DNA of 64,000 bases from Clostridium polyendosporum (GTDB taxonomy: Bacteria > Bacillota > Clostridia > Clostridiales > Clostridiaceae): assembly GCF_018332455.1 (NCBI RefSeq), contig NZ_BOPZ01000007.1, forward strand, positions 62,001-126,000, in the 5' to 3' direction. The notes beneath the pieces were generated by a model. The model ran no database searches. It had not been told where the DNA came from and worked only from the letters and a program-made list of their open reading frames with translations. A program made the translations under genes and the position numbers. This document shows, piece by piece, positions 27,907 to 34,211 of this stretch (position 1 is the stretch's first letter; each line of letters starts with the position of its first letter).

Positions 27907-28002
27907 TTAATATTGTTCCCCCATTATATGTATTTTTATAAAAAGACTACAGTCTGTAAATTTACTTCTTAAAAATCCTTTAAACCAGCTAAATTCCTCC
28001 AT
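27907..28002 (-). CDS. Possible 31-residue leader ORF before the SigI/RsgI fusion
   Basis: An ATG at 28002 opens 31 codons whose TAA directly abuts the ATG of the fusion gene (TAAATG), a layout compatible with translational coupling. AAGAGG lies almost directly before the ATG, which is closer than usual. The peptide resembles nothing I recognise, so chance is a serious alternative. Confidence 0.25.
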   Translation of the reverse strand: MEEFSWFKGFLRSKFTDCSLFIKIHIMGEQY

Positions 28003-28335
28003 GCCTCTTAAAGTTATAATCCAAACTCCAGAGTATTTATAAAAATTTAGTTATGATTGTTTTTTATAAGTTGCATATTCCATCTATATTATAAGAATAA
28101 TGATAATGCTAATTCTACATTTGTTACAATAATACTATAAATATAAAAAAACTTTTTTAATACTCATTAACTAATTAATACTTTTATTCATATAATAATA
28201 TTATAGCACATTATAAATCTACAACATTTTCCTTGATAATAATATTATTTAAAAATTGATAGAATTTTCTTAATATTTCCACTATTTTTATGATATAATA
28301 ATATTACAATATATTCTATTATAAGAGGTGATTTT
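28003..28335. other. AT-rich gap with one promoter-like site
   Basis: No gene or RNA is apparent between the fusion gene's leader and the small ORF at 28336. An extended -10 (TGATATAAT, ending 28299) about 35 nt before that ORF is the only regulatory element I see. Confidence 0.5.
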
Positions 28336-28512
28336 ATGAAAAATAATATCATTTATGTAGACTTTCTCTTTAAGAAAAAAACAATCGCCTTGAAGAAAAG
28401 TAAACTTCTATTTTTGCAACATTTAATTATAAAGATAACACGATTCTTCTCATCAAAGCATTATTCAAAAGAAAACTTAACTCAAATTCGCTCAAAAAAC
28501 CATATATCATAA
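28336..28512 (+). CDS. Small basic protein of 58 residues, unknown
   Basis: ATG 28336 follows AAGAGGTG at good spacing, and an extended -10 promoter lies just upstream. The predicted peptide is rich in Lys and in hydrophobic residues ('FLFKKKTIALKKSKLLFLQ' near residues 10-28) and ends with TAA at 28510-28512. It lies 75 bases before ispF in the same direction. No family is recognised. Start signals support translation but conservation could not be tested. Confidence 0.45.
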   Translation: MKNNIIYVDFLFKKKTIALKKSKLLFLQHLIIKITRFFSSKHYSKENLTQIRSKNHIS

Positions 28513-28587
28513 AATTACTCTTTAAGTATTATAAATTATATTTTCTATGATAAAATACTAATAAAGTATAATTTATGAGGTGATACA

Positions 28588-29055
28588 ATGAGAGTAGGAT
28601 TAGGGTACGATGTGCATAAATTAGTAGAGAACAGAGAATTGATCTTAGGTGGAGTAACTATTCCTTTTGAGAAGGGTTTGCTTGGTCATTCGGATGCAGA
28701 TGTATTGCTCCATGCAATTATGGATTCTCTATTAGGAGCTGCAGCTCTTGGAGATATTGGAAAGCATTTTCCGGATAATGATGAAAGATTTAAAGGAGCA
28801 TCCAGTATTATACTATTGAGTCACGTTGAAAACTTATTGAAGGAAAAGAGCTATAACATTATAAATATAGACGCCACAATCATAGCACAAAAACCTAAAA
28901 TGGCTCCTTACATTATGCAAATGAGAGAAAATATCGGAAAAACATTAAATATTACTATAGATCAGATTAACATTAAAGCTACAACTGAAGAAGGTTTAGG
29001 CTTTACTGGAAGATGTGAGGGAATCTCTGCACAAAGTATCTGCTTAATAGAGTGA
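28588..29055 (+). CDS. ispF: 2-C-methyl-D-erythritol 2,4-cyclodiphosphate synthase
   Basis: The 155-residue protein matches the full length of IspF. It has '[11 protein letters not shown]' with metal ligands Asp8 and His10, '[20 protein letters not shown]' with the third ligand His42, and the C-terminal '[19 protein letters not shown]'. IspF closes the cyclodiphosphate ring in the non-mevalonate isoprenoid pathway; it is a homotrimer with zinc. GAGGTG precedes the ATG. It is followed by a terminator. IspD is not adjacent. Confidence 0.97.
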   Translation: MRVGLGYDVHKLVENRELILGGVTIPFEKGLLGHSDADVLLHAIMDSLLGAAALGDIGKHFPDNDERFKGASSIILLSHVENLLKEKSYNIINIDATIIAQKPKMAPYIMQMRENIGKTLNITIDQINIKATTEEGLGFTGRCEGISAQSICLIE

Positions 29056-29085
29056 TAAAAAATGAGCTTAAGTACTTAATATATA

Positions 29086-29115
29086 AAAACTCCTAATTTT
29101 GGGAGTTTATTTTGT
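29086..29115 (+). terminator. Terminator of ispF
   Basis: AAACTCC pairs with GGGAGTTT around a seven-base loop, followed by TATTTTGTTT. Confidence 0.8.
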
Positions 29116-29130
29116 TTGGTTATTAAATCC

Positions 29131-29169
29131 AAAGAGGTATATCACTACTTTTTTATGATACACCTCTTT
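29131..29169 (+). terminator. Second hairpin downstream of ispF
   Basis: AAAGAGGTATATCA and TGATACACCTCTTT form a 14-bp stem with one mismatch, ending in TTTT. It would back up the ispF terminator. Confidence 0.5.
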
Positions 29170-29192
29170 TCTATAAAACTAATATAATATTT

Positions 29193-29226
29193 TAGCCAGA
29201 TTTCACTTTGTGAAATGGCGTAAATA
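29193..29226. repeat. Dispersed repeat core (reverse orientation)
   Basis: 'AGATTTCACTTTGTGAAATG' is the reverse complement of the core found at 11790 and 33940, with the flanking AGCC (GGCT) also kept. Confidence 0.6.
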
Positions 29227-29251
29227 AAGCCTACTGGTTAAACCAGCAGGC
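29221..29251 (-). terminator. Terminator of the 122-residue unknown gene
   Basis: On the minus strand GCCTGCTGGT pairs with ACCAGTAGGC (one G-U), followed by TTTATTTA, about 20 nt past the stop codon. Confidence 0.8.
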
Positions 29252-29273
29252 AGCTACAGGTATTTTAAAATTA

Positions 29274-29642
29274 CTAAGTATTTCTTAAATGTTCTTTCCT
29301 ATTCATTTGCTTTTCTTTTAGATTACTCAAATCTTCACTTGACATATGCTCAGCATTATATTTCATATATGTTTGTGCTTTTTCATAATTCTCTTTTAAG
29401 TTTTCTTTATCATTTACATTGTAATTGTCACCATAGACTACTTTATTTGTTAAATTATTAATCTCTTCTCTTCTTTCATTTTGAATTCTATCTGCTTGGT
29501 GCTTTTGCTCCTCTGATGTTATATCTTGATTTTGTTCCAAATGTCTCTGTGTTCTAGTATAATTTTCGACAGTCTCTATAATCTGGTTTACTTGGTTTTT
29601 AATTTCACATGTTTTAGTTTCACATGGTTTAGTATTACTCAT
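29274..29642 (-). CDS. Hydrophilic 122-residue protein, unknown
   Basis: The product is strongly hydrophilic and rich in Asn, Gln, Glu and Lys, with long predicted helices and probable coiled coil ('EEQKHQADRIQNERREEINNL'-like, residues about 44-65). Two cysteines lie near the N terminus (positions 7 and 12). GAGGAGG precedes the ATG and a good terminator follows, so it is very likely expressed. No signal peptide or membrane helix is present. I do not recognise the family; small hydrophilic clostridial proteins of this kind are sometimes spore-associated, but nothing here shows it. Confidence 0.75.
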   Translation of the reverse strand: MSNTKPCETKTCEIKNQVNQIIETVENYTRTQRHLEQNQDITSEEQKHQADRIQNERREEINNLTNKVVYGDNYNVNDKENLKENYEKAQTYMKYNAEHMSSEDLSNLKEKQMNRKEHLRNT

Positions 29643-29779
29643 TCCTACTACCTCCTCACAAGGTTGTCACTATTATTTTACTCAAAAAGTAGCATGTAAT
29701 ACTAATAAATAATTGCTTACTTTATGTGTTTTAGCCTTAAAATACATTACTATCCAAAAACAAATTTAATTTTAAAAGC

Positions 29780-29807
29780 AAAAAAGCTGTGATATTAATC
29801 ACAGCTT
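29780..29807 (-). terminator. Terminator of the tRNA-Lys/Gly transcript
   Basis: On the minus strand AAGCTGTGAT pairs with ATCACAGCTT and is followed by six T, two bases beyond the tRNA-Lys CCA end. Confidence 0.85.
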
Positions 29808-29808
29808 C

Positions 29809-29884
29809 TGGTGCACCATCAGGGATTCGAACCCGGGACACCCTGATTAAGAGTCAGGTGCTCTACCGACTGAGCTAATGGTGC
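29809..29884 (-). tRNA. tRNA-Lys (CTT)
   Basis: A 76-nt cloverleaf with acceptor GCACCAT/ATGGTGC, anticodon stem CCTGA/TCAGG, loop CTCTTAA (anticodon CTT), the GGTTCGAAT T-loop and encoded CCA. Confidence 0.95.
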
Positions 29885-29890
29885 ATAAAT

Positions 29891-29964
29891 TGGAGCGGGT
29901 GAAGGGAATCGAACCCTCGTAACTAGCTTGGAAGGCTAGGGCTCTACCATTGAGCTACACCCGC
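29891..29964 (-). tRNA. tRNA-Gly (TCC)
   Basis: A 74-nt cloverleaf with acceptor GCGGGTG/CACCCGC, anticodon loop CTTCCAA (anticodon TCC), GGTTCGATT and encoded CCA. It is six bases upstream of tRNA-Lys on the same strand, so the two are cotranscribed. Confidence 0.95.
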
Positions 29965-30043
29965 ATGTCCTTTAGCACATAACTATTATATATACAGATA
30001 AATAGTTTGTCAATCTTTTTTATTAATTGTAAGTTATTTGAAA

Positions 30044-30118
30044 TGGCTGGGATAGTAGGATTCGAACCTACGAATGCTGGAGTCAGAGTCCAGAGCCTTA
30101 CCGCTTGGCGATATCCCA
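30044..30118 (-). tRNA. tRNA-Gln (CTG)
   Basis: A 75-nt cloverleaf starting TGGGAT as is typical for tRNA-Gln, with anticodon loop CTCTGAC (anticodon CTG), GGTTCGAAT and encoded CCA. Confidence 0.93.
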
Positions 30119-30311
30119 ACGTCTATATTAAAATAATAGCATAATTACAACTTTGTGTAAATCAACAAAATACTATTATGTTAAAATTTACTTATATACT
30201 ACTAAAATATAGTATATGTATTTACTTCAAATTATATTAAGTTATCTAAGCATAATTCTAATATAAATCTCTATAAAATAAAACTAAATAAGAATAAAGC
30301 TTGCTCAATTT

Positions 30312-30348
30312 TAATTAGATTTCATTTTATGAAATAACAGCGCAAATA
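30312..30348. repeat. Degenerate dispersed repeat core (reverse orientation)
   Basis: 'AGATTTCATTTTATGAAATA' followed by ACAGCGCAAATAAA is a variant of the TTTCAC/GTGAAA core. It lies between two tRNA-Gln genes. Confidence 0.5.
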
Positions 30349-30376
30349 AAAAAAGCACGAATACTATCGTACTTTT
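30348..30376 (-). terminator. Terminator of the tRNA-Arg/Gln transcript
   Basis: On the minus strand AAAAGTACGA pairs with TCGTGCTTTT (one G-U) and runs into TTTTATT, directly after the tRNA-Gln (TTG) CCA end. Confidence 0.8.
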
Positions 30377-30451
30377 TGGCTGGGGTGGCAGGATTCGAAC
30401 CTACGGATGACGGAGTCAAAGTCCGTTGCCTTACCACTTGGCCACACCCCA
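30377..30451 (-). tRNA. tRNA-Gln (TTG)
   Basis: A 75-nt cloverleaf with acceptor TGGGGTG/CACCCCA, anticodon loop CTTTGAC (anticodon TTG), GGTTCGAAT and encoded CCA. It is similar to the tRNA-Gln (CTG) gene 260 bp away and probably a paralogue. Confidence 0.94.
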
Positions 30452-30456
30452 ATAAT

Positions 30457-30533
30457 TGGTGTGTCTTAAGGGATTCGAACCCCTGGCCTACGGCTTAGAA
30501 GGCCGTTGCTCTATCCAGCTGAGCTAAAGACAC
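30457..30533 (-). tRNA. tRNA-Arg (TCT)
   Basis: A 77-nt cloverleaf with acceptor GTGTCTT/AAGACAC, anticodon loop CTTCTAA (anticodon TCT), GGTTCGAAT and encoded CCA, five bases upstream of tRNA-Gln (TTG). Confidence 0.95.
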
Positions 30534-30628
30534 ATCTCTTTGAGACAAATGTTATTATATAGTGAGCGTTTATAAAAGTCAATAACATTTTAACCCAAAT
30601 ATTATCATTCATCTAGATGCATCTATAA

Positions 30629-31303
30629 TTAAACAATTTCTGATAATTCTCTAATTAAAATTCTCTTAAATTTTTCCGCTTTTTCCTTATCTTTATTTAT
30701 TTCTGAACATAATTTTAGCCATTCTTCTTCACTCATACCAATCTTTTCTTCAAAAGTTGTATCAAAGCTAGTTTGCCGGTTAGTATTAGCTATAAACTCA
30801 CCAAGCTCTACAGCATTTCCAAAAACATTTATATATAAAAATCCAGCACTATCTCCATACCAAGTTTTGTTAAATTCCCTTCCAAACTTTTTAAGTTCAG
30901 TCATTAATTTATTACTAGGAAAATCCCACATATTCTTTATTAGCGAGATCTGTTTCTCTACATCACTAACTTCCTTTTTGGTTAATTTACCACATTTTTT
31001 TGCCCTTAAAATAATTTCATCTACAGTCATATGTGGTATAATAGTAACAACTTTATCTCTACCCTCAATCCATTTATAAAAGGCTTCTGGCATAAAACAA
31101 TATTGTATATATCCTAAAAGCATTCTAGCATTAGGAATCGGTGTCCACACACTTTCAACACCTGACCTCTTATTAAATATTACATAATGAAGATATACAG
31201 TTTTATCAGTTATTGGTTCACTTTCAAAAATTCTAGATTTTAAAGTTTTATTTAGATTAACAATTTTATTCCAGTAGTCAAAGGAGTTATACGTCATTAT
31301 CAT
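30629..31303 (-). CDS. Protein of unknown function (224 residues)
   Basis: The start is taken at ATG 31303 ('MIMTYNSFDYW'), which has AAAGGA nine bases upstream; an in-frame ATG six codons earlier overlaps that site. The protein is soluble, with no signal peptide or membrane helix, mixed charge, and a C-terminal helical region rich in Lys and Glu ('MSEEEWLKLCSEINKDKEK' near residues 190-208). I recognise no catalytic motif or family. It lies between tRNA genes and is divergent from the HNH gene, a setting in which accessory genes are common. Confidence 0.65.
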   Translation of the reverse strand: MIMTYNSFDYWNKIVNLNKTLKSRIFESEPITDKTVYLHYVIFNKRSGVESVWTPIPNARMLLGYIQYCFMPEAFYKWIEGRDKVVTIIPHMTVDEIILRAKKCGKLTKKEVSDVEKQISLIKNMWDFPSNKLMTELKKFGREFNKTWYGDSAGFLYINVFGNAVELGEFIANTNRQTSFDTTFEEKIGMSEEEWLKLCSEINKDKEKAEKFKRILIRELSEIV

Positions 31304-31449
31304 ATAACCACATCCTTTCATTTTCCACAGGAAAATTCTAACATTATAATTATATTATATTTTAACTTATAATGCAATACTAAAAACCACATTGCACTGC
31401 AACTACTCCTTGTTATTTTGTTAATATCTAACACAAAATATTAACTTGA

Positions 31450-31479
31450 TTGAATATTCTGTTTATGCTATCTTATAAT
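31450..31479 (+). promoter_or_regulatory. Promoter of the HNH gene
   Basis: TTGAAT (31450-31455) and TATAAT (31474-31479) are separated by 18 bp, about 27 nt before the TTG start. Confidence 0.6.
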
Positions 31480-31505
31480 TAAAAAGAAGGTAAGGAGGAG
31501 ATTTA

Positions 31506-31907
31506 TTGTATCGCTGTGAAATATGCGGAGCACAAGCTGATATACATCATATAATATATAAAAGTGAAGGCGGTTTAGATTTTGAGCTGAATTATAAGTA
31601 TCTCTGCCCTAATCATCACCGCGGAAAAAATGGTCCTCACCGCAATAAAGAAGTTGATTTAAAATACAAGATTGAGCTCCAAGAAAGTTTAGAAAGACTG
31701 TTAACTGAAGAGTATTATTCCCCAGAAGAATTATTTTACACGCTAAAGATACGTAAAAATCTCTTGAAAAAGTTAACTAAGAACTTGAAACTTTATAAAG
31801 AGGGGTATAAATCTAAAGATATAGCATATGCATTAATGGGAAATAAATTTTATTCTACTGAAATGTTAGAAGATTTTATGTTGGAAAAACTTCTTTCAAA
31901 CTATTGA
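31506..31907 (+). CDS. HNH endonuclease-domain protein
   Basis: The 133-residue protein starts at TTG 31506, which is set by AAGGAGGAG at good spacing; there is no usable ATG. The N-terminal half is an HNH nuclease: 'CEICG' zinc pair, 'IHHIIYKSEGG' with the catalytic His, and 'CPNHHRG' giving the second zinc pair. The C-terminal half ('SPEELFYTLKI...KSKDIAYALMG') looks like a small helix-turn-helix. Such free-standing HNH proteins occur as homing or defence nucleases and as housekeeping proteins. No partner gene is adjacent, so the role is open. Confidence 0.8.
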   Translation: MYRCEICGAQADIHHIIYKSEGGLDFELNYKYLCPNHHRGKNGPHRNKEVDLKYKIELQESLERLLTEEYYSPEELFYTLKIRKNLLKKLTKNLKLYKEGYKSKDIAYALMGNKFYSTEMLEDFMLEKLLSNY

Positions 31908-31998
31908 TTACTAATATCCTCATTAATACTTGTTATAATCATAAAAGTTCTATAATAAAAATGAATAGTATTTTATATAAAATATTTTTATATACTGC

Positions 31999-32031
31999 AA
32001 AAAAGCATGAACATTTATGTTCATGCTTTTT
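31999..32031. terminator. Bidirectional terminator between HNH gene and tRNA cluster
   Basis: AAAAGCATGAACA and its reverse complement are separated by TTTA and bounded by A-runs and T-runs. It serves both the HNH gene and the tRNA-Leu/Gly transcript. Confidence 0.85.
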
Positions 32032-32079
32032 ATAAATAAAATTAATATTCGTAGTAATATATATTCCTTAAAAGTCATC

Positions 32080-32154
32080 TGGAGCGGAAGACGGGATTCG
32101 AACCCGCAACTTTCACCTTGGCAAGGTGACACTCTACCATTGAGTCACTTCCGC
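32080..32154 (-). tRNA. tRNA-Gly (GCC)
   Basis: A 75-nt cloverleaf with acceptor GCGGAAG/CTTCCGC, anticodon loop TTGCCAA (anticodon GCC), GGTTCGAAT and encoded CCA. Confidence 0.95.
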
Positions 32155-32167
32155 ATATTTTTTTAAT

Positions 32168-32251
32168 TGGTGCAGGTGAAGGGAGTCGAACCCCCACGCC
32201 GTAGGCGCTAGATCCTAAGTCTAGTGCGTCTGCCAATTCCGCCACACCTGC
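32168..32251 (-). tRNA. tRNA-Leu (TAG)
   Basis: An 84-nt class II tRNA with acceptor GCAGGTG/CACCTGC, anticodon loop CTTAGGA (anticodon TAG), a long variable arm (CGCCTACGGCG), GGTTCGACT and encoded CCA. Confidence 0.95.
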
Positions 32252-32330
32252 ACGTCTTATAAATTATATTATATACGATTTTAAAATAAAATCAATAGCT
32301 TTTTACTATATTATTTATGGGGGATATCTA

Positions 32331-32399
32331 GCGGGTGAAGGGGATAAAGTTCAATAATAAATCTATAATGTCACAAAACATCAATATGGATACACCCGC
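32331..32399 (-). pseudogene. Decayed tRNA-Gly relic
   Basis: On the minus strand the element begins GCGGGTGTA and ends CCCCTTCACCCGC, the two acceptor-side ends of tRNA-Gly (TCC) at 29891-29964. It is 69 bp, close to tRNA length. The interior has lost the D-arm, the anticodon stem and a recognisable T-loop, and the CCA is gone. It lies in the tRNA cluster and on the same strand, about 80 bp upstream of tRNA-Leu. It is best read as a pseudo-tRNA. Confidence 0.65.
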
Positions 32400-32735
32400 A
32401 AAACTATTCAGTAACTAACCTACCATATTATTCTACACAAATTTCCTTATTTCGTCAAGTTTAATTTATAACTTTCAACAAAAAAGTCTATTACATCTCA
32501 CAATTAACATATTTCACAACTGGTTATATTTTAATATTTCGTTTTTTTTAAATATCAAACTATAAAATATAATGTTATTTAATTTTTTTCACAAAAATTA
32601 ATTCTCTAACGACAAAATACAAACAACCTTTATATTAACCCTTTTTTACGTAACTTATAAATATGCAACTTCTTATAAAACAAATCTGAACATACATAAG
32701 ACCTACTCAAATTCTACTTTATGAAATAGCAGAAA
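32400..32735. other. AT-rich tRNA-cluster spacer with a repeat relic
   Basis: No gene is visible. At 32700-32735 'TACTTTATGAAATAGCAG' is a degenerate copy of the dispersed repeat core in reverse orientation. Confidence 0.45.
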
Positions 32736-32759
32736 ATAAAAAAATCCACTCCGTGGATT
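32736..32759 (-). terminator. Second hairpin downstream of tRNA-Gly (CCC)
   Basis: AATCCAC and GTGGATT flank GGA on the minus strand, followed by a seven-base T-run. It backs up the nearer terminator at 32809. Confidence 0.6.
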
Positions 32760-32808
32760 GTGTTATTAGTTATCCTTAACTTGACGATTTTATAATTTCC
32801 TATAGAGT

Positions 32809-32834
32809 AAAAAAAAAGTAGCATAAGCTACTTT
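32809..32834 (-). terminator. Terminator of tRNA-Gly (CCC)
   Basis: AAAGTAGC pairs with GCTACTTT around a four-base loop and is followed by nine T on the minus strand, starting at the tRNA's 3' end. Confidence 0.85.
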
Positions 32835-32908
32835 GGAGCGGCAAACGGGATTCGAACCCGCAGCCTTCACCTTGGGAAGGTGACACTCTGCCATTGAGTT
32901 ATTGCCGC
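32834..32908 (-). tRNA. tRNA-Gly (CCC)
   Basis: A 75-nt cloverleaf with acceptor GCGGCAA/TTGCCGC, anticodon loop TTCCCAA (anticodon CCC), GGTTCGAAT and encoded CCA. With the TCC and GCC isoacceptors, all glycine codons can be read from this cluster. Confidence 0.94.
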
Positions 32909-33129
32909 ATAATTCTAATACTATTGTAGCATTTAATTGATTTTATGTAAATATATTACACTTAAATATTTACAATTTCACTAACAATTTTCAACTATCA
33001 TTCATAAATTATATAGTATGAAAATATCATGTAATTTAATAAAATTAGTAAATATATTTAACTTAAATTGGATTAAAATTTAATTAAACAATTTTTTGTT
33101 AACTATTTAATAACTTTTCAAAAACCAAA

Positions 33130-33158
33130 TTGTTATTTTATTACACTTGTGGTAAAAT
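33130..33158 (+). promoter_or_regulatory. Promoter of the 87-residue unknown gene
   Basis: TTGTTA and TAAAAT are separated by 17 bp, about 65 nt before the ATG. Confidence 0.55.
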
Positions 33159-33223
33159 ATCCTCATAAAGTAGTGATTTCCTTAATATAATTCAACATGA
33201 ATAAATTATCGGGGGGAGTAAGA

Positions 33224-33487
33224 ATGAAGAACTTGGATGAAATTTTATTAGAGGAAGCCAAAAAAGCTATCACCGAGTTGAACAAAGATCATGCTCAAAT
33301 CTCTACAATTAAAATCATTGAAAAAATCACCGGTCTGCCTTATAGCCTTTCCTACTCTACAAACAATATAGGATTAGCTGGATTCTTAAGTGCACATCAA
33401 AAAGAACTCGGAATTGAATTCCTGAACTATGAACACGTCACCATTAACAACCATAAAACATCAACAGTAATTTGGAGGCTAATGTAA
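33224..33487 (+). CDS. Protein of unknown function (87 residues)
   Basis: The start is taken at ATG 33224 ('MKNLDEILLEEAKK') because GGGGGAG lies five bases before it; an in-frame ATG nine codons earlier lacks such a site. The small soluble protein has an acidic amphipathic N-terminal helix and a C-terminal strand-rich half ('STVIWRLM'), suggesting a compact, perhaps winged-helix-like fold. I do not recognise the family. It has its own promoter and stands alone upstream of the thrS leader. Confidence 0.65.
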   Translation: MKNLDEILLEEAKKAITELNKDHAQISTIKIIEKITGLPYSLSYSTNNIGLAGFLSAHQKELGIEFLNYEHVTINNHKTSTVIWRLM

Positions 33488-33644
33488 TAAACATATGTCG
33501 ACTTAACTTGATATACCTAAATTATGTAGTATTACAAATTAACTTAAAAGTTATCTGAATTACTTTGTTATTTCATTAACTATCGCACTAATATTTGTAA
33601 AAATTAGTTGTAAATATCAACCTATTGCTAGTTTTATTTGATAT

Positions 33645-33673
33645 TGACATACAGATAAAATAAACTTATAATT
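33645..33673 (+). promoter_or_regulatory. Promoter of thrS
   Basis: TTGACA and TATAAT, both perfect, are separated by 17 bp. Transcription would start about 15 nt before the T-box stem I. Confidence 0.88.
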
Positions 33674-33694
33674 AACTAAAGTAAAATATATTTT

Positions 33695-33931
33695 AAAAAC
33701 ACTATGAAGAGAAGAGTAAGCTTTGGTACATTTACAGAGAGAGAATACATATGGTGTAAGTATTCTTAAGTGGAATTAGCTGAAAACCACCTCTGAGTGA
33801 CTCTAATAAAGTCCGTTAATTACGTTATAATTGCTTAAGTGGCCTGTTTCAATAGGCAATTTGGGTGGAACCACGGGAAAACTATACTCTCGTCCCTTTT
33901 CATTAGTAAAAGGGATGAGAGTTTTTTATTT
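33695..33931 (+). ncRNA. T-box leader of thrS
   Basis: The leader begins with a GAAGAGTAAG loop-E-like segment at the base of stem I. It contains the T-box sequence 'GGGTGGAACCACGGG' (33863-33877), and ends in a long terminator (ACTCTCGTCCCTTTT paired to AAAAGGGATGAGAGT, then TTTTTT) at 33886-33931. TGGA in the bulge would pair with a tRNA ending UCCA. A Thr codon ACT occurs in 'GAGTGACTCT' as the likely specifier, but I could not fold stem I with certainty. Uncharged tRNA-Thr would allow readthrough into thrS. Confidence 0.9.
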
Positions 33932-33937
33932 GCTCCC

Positions 33938-34078
33938 ATTTAACAAAGTGAAATCTGGCTCAAGGGATAGATATACAATCTAATAAGTAAATTAAAGCAT
34001 TGCACGTCGAGGCTATTTTCATGAATTATTTAAGTATTGAAGTTGTGTATCTTTAATAGGTTCAATGCCTATTAAATC
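33938..34078. repeat. Dispersed intergenic repeat between T-box terminator and thrS
   Basis: 'TTTAACAAAGTGAAATCTGG' and the tail 'AAAGCATTGCACGTCGAGGC...TTTCATGAATTATTTAAG' match the copy at 9811-9957. The insertion lengthens the leader between the T-box terminator and the thrS start to about 280 nt. Confidence 0.65.
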
Positions 34079-34211
34079 TACTTTTAGCAATTACTACTAA
34101 GATAAAAAAATTAAACATCTAAATTAAATTAAGTATTAACCCTTAATACATATTTTTTCAATTAAACTTAATTATAAACTTATTTATGTATTAAAAGAAA
34201 GGAGATTTAAA

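Noticed and set aside
28083-28115. Fur-like box (AATAATGATAATGCTAATT)
   Set aside because: Only one half of the 7-1-7 pattern fits, the surroundings are AT-rich and no iron gene is adjacent.
29643-33000. Integrative element using the tRNA cluster
   Set aside because: No integrase gene, no long direct repeat of a tRNA 3' end and no phage or conjugation gene is present; the HNH gene alone is not enough.
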